A DNA stretch of 64,000 nucleotides from a virus (IMGVR_UViG_3300029448_000003:1-64000), one strand, 5' to 3'. Shown: positions 44,853 to 51,831, counted from the first letter of the stretch. Made by a program: numbers and translations. The notes: generated by a model from the sequence alone, not told the origin.

Positions 44853-45212
44853 TTAGGAATAAAGCAAGTACCTTACTTTTAAAGTACTCCTAATTCCAGT
44901 GCATTCATTTATAATTCTACGACAAACTTTAGAAAATCTGTACTTGGAGTAGGGAATGTATGTGCCTTTATGTGGTCTTATTTGTGGTGCAATATACTCT
45001 TGGAATCCAAAGTCTTTCTTCTGTTTATCTAACAGAATCAATATGTTATTGTCCCAAGTTAAGTCAACATCACACCACTTCAATAAAAAGATTTCTTTAT
45101 ATTGTTGCCGCAATTCATAGGCAAGTTGAATTATTATTCCTATGTTCCTATATTCAAATTTACTGTATGAGTGTGACAAAAATGCAACGATTTCTTTTTT
45201 GTTCCACTTCAT
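44853..45212 (-). CDS. Unknown protein with weak tyrosine-recombinase-like pattern
   Basis: The segment IGIIIQLAYELRQQYKEIFL followed by LKWCDVDL and strands resembles the start of a tyrosine recombinase catalytic domain (AYE..QR..D...L.W.D.D). However, the catalytic arginine is not where expected, the length (119 aa) is too short, and no His-x-x-Arg or nucleophile Tyr motif is visible. It may be a decayed or repurposed integrase piece, or an unrelated protein. Neighbouring genes are unknown small proteins. Confidence 0.55.
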   Translation of the reverse strand: MKWNKKEIVAFLSHSYSKFEYRNIGIIIQLAYELRQQYKEIFLLKWCDVDLTWDNNILILLDKQKKDFGFQEYIAPQIRPHKGTYIPYSKYRFSKVCRRIINECTGIRSTLKVRYLLYS

Positions 45213-45487
45213 CTTTTTCTCCTCTTCATTGGTTTAAAGTTACCCTCTTGCCAATCAACTCTCATACTCTGCCACTTCTCATTAGTCCAATGAGGTAGCA
45301 GATTAAAGTTTGCAATAGACATTTTATGTACATCTCTGTACACATTACCTGCTTCACGTATCCAAACCCATTTACGTTTGGTTAGTACCCAAGTCTTTCT
45401 GTATCCACTACGTGGAAGTTTGCCTTGCCAATACACTTCATATAGCTCGGCATCCTGCCACCTCTTTGCCTTTGGTTTAGTCCACAT
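45209..45487 (-). CDS. Trp- and basic-rich small protein, 92 aa
   Basis: The protein has ten tryptophans and many Lys/Arg (KAKRWQDAELYEVYWQGKLP; KTWVLTKRKWVWIREAGNVY). The high Trp content and charge suggest a compact nucleic-acid- or protein-binding fold. It overlaps the following small gene by 4 nt. No family recognised. Confidence 0.6.
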   Translation of the reverse strand: MWTKPKAKRWQDAELYEVYWQGKLPRSGYRKTWVLTKRKWVWIREAGNVYRDVHKMSIANFNLLPHWTNEKWQSMRVDWQEGNFKPMKRRKR

Positions 45488-45765
45488 TAAAAATGTCCCA
45501 TGTCATTTTTCCAAGCAAGTTCGTCTGACTCTAGTACATAAGCATCATACCACTTAGACCCATGTCCATCATCACTCTTTTGTGGTACAAACTTTAGTGA
45601 GCTATGTAGATGACACAATAGTTCATCTAACATGGACACTTCTGACAGTCGTATATCATGGCATTCTGACACGTACTCTAGTGCTTCCTTCAATTTGTTG
45701 TGTAGTGTGAGGAACTTTAATCTTTGTTCCCCTGTAATTAATATATCTTCATTTACTTCTGGCAT
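45487..45765 (-). CDS. Unknown acidic protein, 92 aa
   Basis: The protein is acidic and mostly helical (GEQRLKFLTLHNKLKEALEY; SEVSMLDELLCHLHSSLKFV). It overlaps the upstream gene by 17 nt and the downstream one by a base, consistent with coupled translation in the leftward operon. No motif of known function is visible. Confidence 0.6.
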   Translation of the reverse strand: MPEVNEDILITGEQRLKFLTLHNKLKEALEYVSECHDIRLSEVSMLDELLCHLHSSLKFVPQKSDDGHGSKWYDAYVLESDELAWKNDMGHF

Positions 45766-46027
45766 AATCGTACTCCTTTATGTAGTTAAATGTTATGTTT
45801 GCACTAGGATATTGTGACTGTGTAAAGTCCAGTGCATAGTTAATAGGGTCAACTTCAACACCATGTTTTTTGAGATGCTCATTTAGAAATCGCATCCTTG
45901 TAGGCTGCCCATCTACGGACATACCTACTTCATACTCAAACATTGTGCTGTCAGTAACTTCAATAGACTTTACTCTTGGTTCATTCTTACCTTTAGTAGT
46001 CCACGTTTCATAAAATTCATTTCTCAT
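45749..46027 (-). CDS. Unknown protein, 92 aa
   Basis: The protein is mixed alpha/beta (RVKSIEVTDSTMFEYEVGMS; PTRMRFLNEHLKKHGVEVDP). No membrane segment or known motif. It starts at the last base of the upstream stop and overlaps the next gene by 17 nt. Role unknown. Confidence 0.6.
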   Translation of the reverse strand: MRNEFYETWTTKGKNEPRVKSIEVTDSTMFEYEVGMSVDGQPTRMRFLNEHLKKHGVEVDPINYALDFTQSQYPSANITFNYIKEYDYARSK

Positions 46028-46431
46028 TATGCACTCTCCATTTCTATAAATTCTGTTAAGGGTTTTGTGTAGTCCCTTTCAAAGCCTACACCTGCGACTT
46101 TCCACTTACTGTGGTAAGAGGGTAATACATTTTTTGTATTGAACGTAAACAGTTCCACTACATCATTAACAGATGTAGACCTATGCTTACCCACTCTAAT
46201 ACCTATAATCTTTTTAGGGTCATAGTTACTCCCCCAGTATTGGCTTATCGTGTTTGTAGTTTTATAAACATCTTCAAGTATCTCATGCACTACAGACAGA
46301 TTATTAATTGTAGGATACCTAAGTGCTCGTGGCACTCTAATGGTTGCTACCCAATAGTATCGTAGGTTATTAGCTTCAGCAAACATATCAACTGCGTGAT
46401 ACACTCTTGCTTCATAAAAAATAGTTGTCAT
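46027..46431 (-). CDS. Unknown protein, 134 aa
   Basis: The product is moderately basic with strand-like segments (TIFYEARVYHAVDMFAEANN; KKIIGIRVGKHRSTSVNDVV; KVAGVGFERDYTKPLTEF). A GAGGAG site precedes its start. No family recognised. It is part of a run of small unknown genes between primase and methyltransferase. Confidence 0.6.
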   Translation of the reverse strand: MTTIFYEARVYHAVDMFAEANNLRYYWVATIRVPRALRYPTINNLSVVHEILEDVYKTTNTISQYWGSNYDPKKIIGIRVGKHRSTSVNDVVELFTFNTKNVLPSYHSKWKVAGVGFERDYTKPLTEFIEMESA

Positions 46432-46435
46432 ATTG

Positions 46436-46588
46436 TTACTCCTCTAGTTGTTCATTGTATAAGTAAAGACCAAAATCATAGCCTTGTTTGTATGCATCAG
46501 ATAATTTACCATTTTTTCTTTTACCTTTTAGTAAACCATCTGTAACCCCATCTTTAAAATCTTGTAGGTTTATTACTGTATCATTCAT
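46436..46588 (-). CDS. Small protein, 50 aa
   Basis: The ORF fills the gap between its neighbours, overlaps the upstream stop by 8 nt and ends 4 nt before the next ATG. The product (NLQDFKDGVTDGLLKGKRKN, then LSDAYKQGYDFGLYLYNEQ) has regularly spaced glycines like a small helical G-x-x-x-G protein. No homologue is recognised. The coding call rests on operon packing and codon use. Confidence 0.5.
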   Translation of the reverse strand: MNDTVINLQDFKDGVTDGLLKGKRKNGKLSDAYKQGYDFGLYLYNEQLEE

Positions 46589-46769
46589 TGTTTATTAACT
46601 CCTCTGCCGTTTGTAATAAAACTTCTCTAAATGCACCATCTATTGTTGGGTTCTCTTCAGGATAGTGTTTTAAATTGTATAGGTACATATTTGTAACTCT
46701 TTCTATAAAATCAGATAATTTTAATTCATTTATGTCGTAAATATATCCATAAGGTTTGTTACTAATCAT
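46581..46769 (-). CDS. Unknown acidic protein, 62 aa
   Basis: The start is taken at the internal ATG that overlaps the SleB stop by 8 nt and is preceded by GGGATATTAATT; an upstream ATG at 46802 would overlap SleB more deeply. The protein is helical and acidic (NELKLSDFIERVTNMYLYNL). No known motif. Confidence 0.55.
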   Translation of the reverse strand: MISNKPYGYIYDINELKLSDFIERVTNMYLYNLKHYPEENPTIDGAFREVLLQTAEELINNE

Positions 46770-47193
46770 AATTAATATCCCATCTGTAAAATATGTGGTC
46801 ATCTATTCTTGCTATGTATGTCTTGGTGCTTGCCCAAGATGGTGTAACATAGTATGCATGGTAGTGTGTAGCACCCTCAACAAAGTCATCAAGGTTGCCA
46901 TGATATACTCCATGTGCCACGAGCATTGACTGCTCCCATGCATCCATATCTCTAGGTGCATCACTCTTGCCATCACAGTACCAGCTAAACTGACATCTGT
47001 TTTTAACAGGGTAGTCAGGCTTCCAACTGTAGGTAGGTCCTTGCTCCACCACTTCACATACTGTGTTAGGGTATCGCTCATCATACACTCTGTTCATCAC
47101 GACCTGTGCTACTGCTACCTGCCCTATTAAGGATTGGTTCTTAGCTTCGTGATACACATTGAGTGCTAAACATAATAATGTTTCAGCTATCAT
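46762..47193 (-). CDS. SleB/CwlJ-type cell wall hydrolase
   Basis: The peptidoglycan hydrolase has the SleB layout: NVYHEAKNQS with the likely catalytic Glu16, the GQVAVAQVVMNRVYDERYPN helix, a CQFSWYCDG block and ATHYHAYYVTPSW. No signal peptide is seen, so export would need a holin or another route. It lies in the early arm, away from the lysozyme of the late arm, so its timing may differ. The family is clear; the role in infection is open. Confidence 0.88.
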   Translation of the reverse strand: MIAETLLCLALNVYHEAKNQSLIGQVAVAQVVMNRVYDERYPNTVCEVVEQGPTYSWKPDYPVKNRCQFSWYCDGKSDAPRDMDAWEQSMLVAHGVYHGNLDDFVEGATHYHAYYVTPSWASTKTYIARIDDHIFYRWDINYD

Positions 47194-47213
47194 ATTCTTC
47201 TCCTTTCGTTATG

Positions 47214-47630
47214 TTATATATAAACTCTTGGGTGTGGTTCGGATTCACTATTATGGACAAGTTCCATAACAATATTACCCATCCAACTAGGGTCTAAGTC
47301 TTTCCATCTGTTAAGATGTCTGTTATTTACTTTAAAATAATCATCTTCATATGGGTTATATCTAACCCTATTCCAACCAAAGTTTTCTATAGGTGGGTAT
47401 GAGATAAACGGAGATGCCAACATACCTACTGCAAATGCATGTACATTTTTCTTTCCTTGTTCTCGCACTCTCTTCTGTCCACCCTTTCGCACCACAAACT
47501 TTGCTTCAGACAGAACAACATGGTTGTCATGCCCAATAACTTTATTTGTTTTAGTGCTTTGAATACTCCAAAGTTTTTTGTGTAAGTTCCAGTATACACG
47601 AACTCTAAGTGTAAGATATTTCATATCCAT
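47214..47630 (-). CDS. Phage protein of unknown function with 'FVVRKGGQKRV' motif
   Basis: The protein begins as a beta domain (LTLRVRVYWNLHKKLWSIQS), then has NHVVLSEAKFVVRKGGQKRV and KKNVHAFAVGML, a pattern met in other phage proteins of unknown function. The C-terminal half contains RVRYNPYEDDYFKV. It lies 3 nt after the methyltransferase. No catalytic motif. Confidence 0.65.
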   Translation of the reverse strand: MDMKYLTLRVRVYWNLHKKLWSIQSTKTNKVIGHDNHVVLSEAKFVVRKGGQKRVREQGKKNVHAFAVGMLASPFISYPPIENFGWNRVRYNPYEDDYFKVNNRHLNRWKDLDPSWMGNIVMELVHNSESEPHPRVYI

Positions 47631-47632
47631 AA

Positions 47633-48805
47633 TTATTTTACTCCTTCAAATATGTGGGCAATCACATCTACTGTCCACCCATTGCCTAACATCTTATAAC
47701 GTTGGGTGTTGGAGATGGTATCCCACTCTTGTTTTTTATCATTATATTTTCCAAACTGTGTGTAATTATCAGGCACAGTTTGTAGTCTTTCACACTCCAA
47801 TGGTGTTAGCTTTCTATATAATTCTTTCTGTACTACAACATTGTCCTTGTGGACAGTTGTCAAACAGTTTGACTTATCGCTATCACTTACTTCTAACTGT
47901 CGTGTAAATGGTAGTTCAAGTTGGTCATCCTTTCGTACTCCATTCTTATCAAGCCTACGATTAACAAGCCTACCAATGGCTACCTTTGGTTGTCTATGCC
48001 CACCCTGCATAGTCGTGAGTGTAGGACTCTTCCCATTAGGTGAGTATACTCGCTTGATAATGTCGTACCCCTTGATGTTGGTAGCATTACCTACTTGTAT
48101 GGGTTTCTTTACATAGGTAGGTATCTGTCCTTTGTACATAGATGCAGTAAGACAGTTAGCCTTTGGGTCATCAACAGACTTTACCATATCACCTCTACGT
48201 CTACCACACCATTCATTCTCAAGATAGTTTGGTATCTTGTGGAAAGGTAGGTTTTCAAGTATGTCACTAATAACAATGCCCTTGTCCTCTATCTGTGGTA
48301 TAGGTATCTGCTCGTACTCCTTTGATTCATTTAAGAATCCAAACCAATATAGCCTATGTCTATTCTGTGCTGATGCATCAGCAGAGTTAATCATCTGTGG
48401 TTCAAAGCCAATGAACTCTGATATAACATCTTGAGATTCTTTTTTCATGCGAACATTCTCCAAGAGAATATACTTTGGTTGTAGCATATCTCGTATACGT
48501 ATGAACTCAAAGAATAGTTTACTGCGTGGGTCATCAAAGTTTAACTGTTTGCCTGCAAAACTAAAACCTTGACATGGCGAACCACCCATAAGCAAGTCAC
48601 ACTCTATATCCCATTTACTTGCCGTACTAGAAGTAAACTTTGTAACGTCACCTAGTTGTACTGTGTTTGGATAGTTTTTCTGTGCCACTTGCATTGGATA
48701 GTTTTCTATCTCGCAAGCATAATAATTCCTATAGTCAATGCCCACTCTATTGAGTGCAATCTGACCACAAGACATACCATCAAATAAACTGACTACATCT
48801 TTCAT
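47633..48805 (-). CDS. dcm: DNA (cytosine-5) methyltransferase
   Basis: The enzyme transfers a methyl group to C5 of cytosine in a specific DNA site. Motif I is SLFDGMSCG, motif IV GGSPCQGFSF with catalytic Cys78, motif VI LENVR (Glu116), and motif VIII QNRHRLYW. The C-terminal motifs IX and X (PLECERLQTVPDNYT; MLGNGWTVDVIAHI) are present, so the protein looks complete. No cognate restriction gene is adjacent, so protection against host enzymes or modification of phage DNA is more likely than a restriction system. Confidence 0.93.
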   Translation of the reverse strand: MKDVVSLFDGMSCGQIALNRVGIDYRNYYACEIENYPMQVAQKNYPNTVQLGDVTKFTSSTASKWDIECDLLMGGSPCQGFSFAGKQLNFDDPRSKLFFEFIRIRDMLQPKYILLENVRMKKESQDVISEFIGFEPQMINSADASAQNRHRLYWFGFLNESKEYEQIPIPQIEDKGIVISDILENLPFHKIPNYLENEWCGRRRGDMVKSVDDPKANCLTASMYKGQIPTYVKKPIQVGNATNIKGYDIIKRVYSPNGKSPTLTTMQGGHRQPKVAIGRLVNRRLDKNGVRKDDQLELPFTRQLEVSDSDKSNCLTTVHKDNVVVQKELYRKLTPLECERLQTVPDNYTQFGKYNDKKQEWDTISNTQRYKMLGNGWTVDVIAHIFEGVK

Positions 48806-49369
48806 TTACTTCTCCTCTATGTAAACACGTAAGTGTGTTGACTGTTGTATGTTCTGCCCATGTGCCGTAGCACCAGTGCCTTTGTACTCGTCTTTAACAT
48901 GCTGACCTAACACCCTCATTTTGTATCTGCTTCTGTTGAAATATTTTCTTGCATCATCAACAAACCTTTGACCATCACAGTCATTAGGTATCTCGCTGAA
49001 TACATAACGTGGTGCTGTCACTTCTCTGTAAGACTTTTCCTCAAGCCTTTTGTGTAAGTCTTGATTACGTTCTTTGAGATTTTCATATACATCTATACTA
49101 ACAGAGTTGTTACAATGCTTTTTATACTGTTCAATTTCTTGGGTTAACTCAGCTACCTTACCCTCTTGTGTATCTCTTCGCACCTCTTCATTTAGTTGTG
49201 TGTTGTATTTTATAAATGCTCTGACAAAATGTACAAAGTCCATGTCCTCTAATGCATAATCCTTTTCTTGTGACTTGGATTCATAAAGAATATTATCTAA
49301 TTCTTTTATGTCTGATGGTACAAAACCATCAACTGTTTCAAGTATTTTTACTATCTGTTTTATCTTCAT
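48806..49369 (-). CDS. Coiled-coil protein, 187 aa
   Basis: Residues about 60-115 form a charged coiled coil (NEEVRRDTQEGKVAELTQEI). The C-terminal half has a beta-like region (RYVFSEIPNDCDGQRFVDDA; TAHGQNIQQSTHLRVYIEEK). It overlaps the upstream zinc-binding gene by 4 nt and is followed by the methyltransferase start with no spacer. Function unknown. Confidence 0.6.
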   Translation of the reverse strand: MKIKQIVKILETVDGFVPSDIKELDNILYESKSQEKDYALEDMDFVHFVRAFIKYNTQLNEEVRRDTQEGKVAELTQEIEQYKKHCNNSVSIDVYENLKERNQDLHKRLEEKSYREVTAPRYVFSEIPNDCDGQRFVDDARKYFNRSRYKMRVLGQHVKDEYKGTGATAHGQNIQQSTHLRVYIEEK

Positions 49370-49524
49370 TGCATTTCTCCTATAATATTATTGTAATAAT
49401 ATGATACGTCATCATAACTTTCATCTTCAGATGCACCAGCACAATCCAAACACACTATACCCTCGTCAGTTTCGTGGCTAACCCAATCATTTTTAGTGGG
49501 TTCATTACATATAATACAATGCAT
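49366..49524 (-). CDS. Small zinc-finger-like protein, 52 aa
   Basis: Two CxxC pairs (CIICNE and CLDCAG) about 25 residues apart should bind zinc; the rest is acidic (EDESYDDVSYYYNNIIGEMQ). The start is taken at the ATG preceded by AGAGGAGTGCATAAT rather than an upstream in-frame ATG. Its start overlaps the previous stop. Role unknown; such small zinc proteins often act in transcription or protein binding. Confidence 0.65.
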   Translation of the reverse strand: MHCIICNEPTKNDWVSHETDEGIVCLDCAGASEDESYDDVSYYYNNIIGEMQ

Positions 49525-49525
49525 A

Positions 49526-49675
49526 TTATGCACTCCTCTTTTTGTTGTTGTGTAATTGTTTAAGCAAATCATTTACAAACCATAGCTTTGTATTGTCTAC
49601 ATTTTTTCTTTGGTTACGTCTTTCCATTTGCCTTATAGTTTTATCAGCTTTCAGCTTTCTCTTCTCTTTCGACAT
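49526..49675 (-). CDS. Small basic protein, 49 aa
   Basis: This ORF is not long but packs exactly between neighbours: it overlaps the upstream small gene by 32 nt, and its TAA overlaps the spacing of the next ATG. The product is basic (SKEKRKLKADKTIRQMERRN) with a helical end (NTKLWFVNDLLKQLHNNKK). No homologue is recognised. Confidence 0.5.
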   Translation of the reverse strand: MSKEKRKLKADKTIRQMERRNQRKNVDNTKLWFVNDLLKQLHNNKKRSA

Positions 49676-49781
49676 CTTTCTTTTCCTTTTTTCTATTATA
49701 TTTTTTCTTGTCCTTCACAACCCTATGCTTGTACTGCTCAAGTTGCAGAGATTTAGCAATAGGGTTGCGAGGTTTTTGCAT
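49644..49781 (-). CDS. Small basic phage protein with 'RNPIAKSLQ' start, 45 aa
   Basis: The start (QKPRNPIAKSLQLEQYKHRV) followed by VKDKKKYNRKKEKK fits a type of short basic protein met in many tailed phages (RNPVAK...K.RVV..KK.Y.RK). It starts 5 nt after the upstream stop. Its role is unknown; high charge suggests nucleic-acid contact. Confidence 0.6.
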   Translation of the reverse strand: MQKPRNPIAKSLQLEQYKHRVVKDKKKYNRKKEKKDVEREEKAES

Positions 49782-49786
49782 GACAC

Positions 49787-50008
49787 CTAGCCTGCAAAGT
49801 GCCTTAACTTTGGGTTGGACACCTTTCTTTCAAAGGCTACAGTAAATTTCCCAAAGTGAAATTGTCTAAAGGTGTCACCTACATTGGTAGTAAACCAACC
49901 CCTAGATGTATGTTTACGTTTACGAGCAAAACCTTTTTGCCCTAATAAGTTAAAACGAAAACCTTTAGTGCCATCATTCAATGACTTTGTTGCTAAAATT
50001 AAAAACAT
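49787..50008 (-). CDS. Small basic protein in the hairpin-rich region, 73 aa
   Basis: The product is basic and aromatic (LGQKGFARKRKHTSRGWFTT, then RQFHFGKFTVAFERKV). The gene holds several short stem-loops, for example at 49795-49812, 49845-49863 and 49926-49940, and marks the downstream end of the hairpin-rich stretch. A TGTCC-N6-GGACA palindrome sits 22 nt before its ATG, with AGAAAGG as ribosome site. Function unknown. Confidence 0.6.
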   Translation of the reverse strand: MFLILATKSLNDGTKGFRFNLLGQKGFARKRKHTSRGWFTTNVGDTFRQFHFGKFTVAFERKVSNPKLRHFAG

Positions 50009-50029
50009 AATGTTTTTCCTTTCTATAAG

Positions 50030-50045
50030 TGTCCTATATGGGACA
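50030..50045. promoter_or_regulatory. TGTCC-N6-GGACA palindrome, copy 1
   Basis: TGTCCTATATGGGACA lies in the 39-nt gap between two leftward genes, just before the ribosome site of the 73-aa gene. It is identical to copy 2 over at least 22 nt including flanks. It could be an operator for a dimeric regulator, or a hairpin in the leader RNA. Confidence 0.6.
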
Positions 50046-50047
50046 GT

Positions 50048-50296
50048 TTATTGTGTAACATTATTGTTACTCAATTTCTTTTTCAGTAACTTCATTGCAG
50101 TTACTAATAGTTTGTGACTATCTTCTCCACCATATCCACCATAGCTTGTGTTACCATGCCATATGTAATGTGTTGTTTCATCACCCCAATGCTCATAATT
50201 ACCTATGTAACCCTTAGAATACTCGTCACCTAGTAATTCCATTACTATTTCAAGTGCTTGTTTGTTTGTATCTTCCACAATAAAACGTTTCAGCAT
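50048..50296 (-). CDS. Unknown acidic protein, 82 aa
   Basis: The protein begins as a helix (FIVEDTNKQALEIVMELLGD), has an aromatic, Gly-rich middle (YIWHGNTSYGGYGGEDSHKL) and a basic end. The coding DNA contains stem-loops such as 50055-50070, 50086-50104 and 50231-50247 (TAGTAAT, loop TCC, ATTACTA). A long leader hairpin precedes the ribosome site AGAAAGG. Function unknown. Confidence 0.6.
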   Translation of the reverse strand: MLKRFIVEDTNKQALEIVMELLGDEYSKGYIGNYEHWGDETTHYIWHGNTSYGGYGGEDSHKLLVTAMKLLKKKLSNNNVTQ

Positions 50297-50315
50297 TTTG
50301 TTTTCCTTTCTGTTA

Positions 50316-50362
50316 ATAGTTATATGTTACTTTTATATACATTTCAAGTAACATCTAACTAT
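50316..50362 (-). promoter_or_regulatory. Leader hairpin 1 (17-bp stem, 13-nt loop)
   Basis: Arms 50316-50332 and 50346-50362 pair over 17 bp with one mismatch. The loop, read in the mRNA sense, is GAAATGTATATAA, identical to that of leader hairpin 2, while the stems differ in sequence. The hairpin ends 19 nt before the ATG of the 82-aa gene, leaving the ribosome site free. An RNA element for mRNA stability or translation is plausible. Confidence 0.6.
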
Positions 50363-50371
50363 ATTTTATTT

Positions 50372-51013
50372 TTAGTGTTGCAAATATGCAACATCTTTTA
50401 CGTTACTATCCCAACACATACGGCAATCAAGGCACTTGTTGCCTTGCTTTGAGCTAGGACACATTTTGTCTACAACTAAATCCTCGCTAGTCACGACTGT
50501 ACTACTGTGCTTGTGGAACTTATGTGGTAAACCATTAATCATGGTTGCACTAATTCTAACCACAAGATTGCTAGGAAAATCCCCAAACAATTTCTTGTAC
50601 TCTTGCACTATGCTCACCTCTCGTGTGGGCAGCCAATGCCTAACACTAGGTGTATGTTTAGCAATCGTAACAATCATAGTTAAGTGTTCAATGCTTTGCA
50701 AGTCACCACTATCGTGCCACCTAAAGACCTTAGTCTTTGCACAATAGTGCAAGATAAGAAATACCATAGCATCAACCCATTTAGGGTTGTTCATTAGCTT
50801 GTCCATTCTCCTATCCAATGCTTCTTGTACATTGGGGAATGTGTACCTACCTTTGAGTGCATAGCAATCAGCACAAGTAGACATCAAAACTTTACGAAGT
50901 TTACTGCCTACTTTGCATTTAAATGCACTCAATGAATAGCCAAAAGATGGCATCTTAGATGGCTTGGATAAGCCACCTACCTCACTCCATGCTTCTTTAA
51001 CTGTGTTAAACAT
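50372..51013 (-). CDS. GP88-type phage protein
   Basis: The protein matches the phage 'gene product 88' family pattern: SKMPSFGYSLSAFKCKVGSK, then CADCYALKGRYTF, FRWHDSGDLQS, WLPTREVS and a Cys-rich end (CPSSKQGNKCLDCRMCWD). The cysteines suggest metal binding, but the family function is unknown to me. The start is set at the ATG preceded by GGAGAG rather than the one at 51043. Its DNA also carries several short stem-loops (for example CAAGGCA, loop CTTGT, TGCCTTG). Confidence 0.75.
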   Translation of the reverse strand: MFNTVKEAWSEVGGLSKPSKMPSFGYSLSAFKCKVGSKLRKVLMSTCADCYALKGRYTFPNVQEALDRRMDKLMNNPKWVDAMVFLILHYCAKTKVFRWHDSGDLQSIEHLTMIVTIAKHTPSVRHWLPTREVSIVQEYKKLFGDFPSNLVVRISATMINGLPHKFHKHSSTVVTSEDLVVDKMCPSSKQGNKCLDCRMCWDSNVKDVAYLQH

Positions 51014-51018
51014 TATAC

Positions 51019-51213
51019 TTACTCTCCAAAAGTTTCGTTCCATTCGTGTGCAGGAATGCCACTCTTAATGAACTCACGTTCATCCTCCGACAAGTTCGGC
51101 ATAGCATTCTGTATGAGTTCTCCCCCATACCACGCATCAATCTGTGATTGAGTAACGTCAATATCCATTGTGTTTGTTTCACCACTAAATGGTGATGTCT
51201 TTGTTATTATCAT
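51019..51213 (-). CDS. Small phage protein with 'TSPFSGETNTMDI' motif, 64 aa
   Basis: The start (TKTSPFSGETNTMDIDVTQS) followed by QIDAWYGGELIQNAMPNLSE and DEREFIKSGI is a pattern common to short proteins of many tailed phages; function unknown. The ribosome site AAAGGAG is displayed in the loop of a 7-bp hairpin that ends just before the ATG. A TGTCC-N6-GGACA palindrome lies upstream. The gene itself has stem-loops (for example ATGAAC, loop TCAC, GTTCAT). Confidence 0.7.
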   Translation of the reverse strand: MIITKTSPFSGETNTMDIDVTQSQIDAWYGGELIQNAMPNLSEDEREFIKSGIPAHEWNETFGE

Positions 51214-51214
51214 A

Positions 51215-51233
51215 TTTAACTCCTTTAGTTAAA
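51215..51233 (-). promoter_or_regulatory. Start-site hairpin with ribosome site in the loop
   Basis: TTTAACT (51215-51221) and AGTTAAA (51227-51233) pair over 7 bp. In the mRNA sense the loop is AAAGG and the ribosome-binding sequence AAAGGAG begins in it; the ATG follows the stem after two bases. The ribosome site is thus presented in a hairpin, which may tune or time translation of the 64-aa gene. Confidence 0.55.
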
Positions 51234-51239
51234 TGTTAG

Positions 51240-51255
51240 TGTCCTATATGGGACA
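51240..51255. promoter_or_regulatory. TGTCC-N6-GGACA palindrome, copy 2
   Basis: TGTCCTATATGGGACA is the same 16-mer as copy 1, again between two leftward genes and before a start codon. The flanks AG before and GTTTA after are also shared with copy 1. Possible operator or RNA hairpin. Confidence 0.6.
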
Positions 51256-51257
51256 GT

Positions 51258-51566
51258 TTAAGTTAGCTTTATTAATAAGAGTGCTAACTCTTCAGTTGGT
51301 AGGTATCCCTTTACCCCACCTTCAAAAGTGCCATCATCTACATAGTTATAATCACTATCTAGAATTGCGACCTCTACTCGTTCTGCGTAGTCACCATACC
51401 TACCACCTATACTATCATAAGGTGCATTCTTATCGTTCTGAACGATAGATATGTAACGATTACCTTTAATAGGTAATACGATTTGATTTGCAGTTTCATC
51501 TCCAAAGTTTTTCTGAAACTTTTTGTTAATTAAATCAGCGAAAGTATAATCCATTTTCATTTTCAA
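51258..51566 (-). CDS. Unknown protein, 102 aa
   Basis: The protein looks like a small beta-rich domain (ETANQIVLPIKGNRYISIVQ; YAERVEVAILDSDYNYVDDG) with a C-terminal helix (PTEELALLLIKLT). Two ATG codons two residues apart can start it, after the site AAGGAG. Leader hairpin 2 ends 10 nt before the start. Stem-loops inside the gene include 51431-51447, 51459-51477 and 51504-51522. Function unknown. Confidence 0.6.
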   Translation of the reverse strand: MKMKMDYTFADLINKKFQKNFGDETANQIVLPIKGNRYISIVQNDKNAPYDSIGGRYGDYAERVEVAILDSDYNYVDDGTFEGGVKGYLPTEELALLLIKLT

Positions 51567-51576
51567 ACTCCTTATA

Positions 51577-51640
51577 AGTTACATATAAATAAATAAAACA
51601 CTTTTATATACATTTCAAGTGTTTTATTTATTATGTAACT
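51577..51640 (-). promoter_or_regulatory. Leader hairpin 2 (24-bp stem with bulge)
   Basis: Arms 51577-51603 and 51617-51640 pair over 24 bp with a 3-nt bulge. The mRNA-sense loop GAAATGTATATAA is identical to leader hairpin 1, but the stem sequence is different, so pairing rather than sequence seems to be kept. It fills the gap between the two genes and ends directly before the ribosome site of the 102-aa gene. There is no T-run of the kind expected for a terminator. Confidence 0.65.
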
Positions 51641-51642
51641 AA

Positions 51643-51831
51643 TTACTTCTTACACAACGGAATGGCAAGAACACAAACCATACCAAACACTATTAACATA
51701 GTGCCAATTATGGTCAATATCATAGGCTGTACGTTTACATTCCATGCTACATCTATGGATAAACATACAAGTGAAATAGTACCAAGTACTATTGTAAAAT
51801 TACAGATAAAGTTATGTATAATGTTATACAT
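51643..51831 (-). CDS. Small membrane protein, 62 aa, two TM segments
   Basis: Two hydrophobic segments (about 9-29, CNFTIVLGTISLVCLSIDVA, and 36-58, PMILTIIGTMLIVFGMVCVL) are separated by a short polar turn. It is the only clear membrane protein of the promoter-proximal early genes. It could act at the host membrane early in infection, for example in exclusion, but nothing in the sequence shows this. Stem-loops in the DNA include 51688-51703, 51775-51793 (8 bp) and 51814-51831. Confidence 0.6.
   Translation of the reverse strand: MYNIIHNFICNFTIVLGTISLVCLSIDVAWNVNVQPMILTIIGTMLIVFGMVCVLAIPLCKK

Noticed and set aside
49366-50452. CRISPR-like array suspected because of many short palindromes
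   Set aside because: The stem-loops differ in sequence and spacing; there are no identical repeats separated by constant-length spacers and no cas genes.
51577-51640. Leader hairpin 2 as a rho-independent terminator
   Set aside because: The stem is AT-rich, the loop is shared with another leader hairpin, and no terminal T-run follows in the leftward direction; a leader RNA element fits better.
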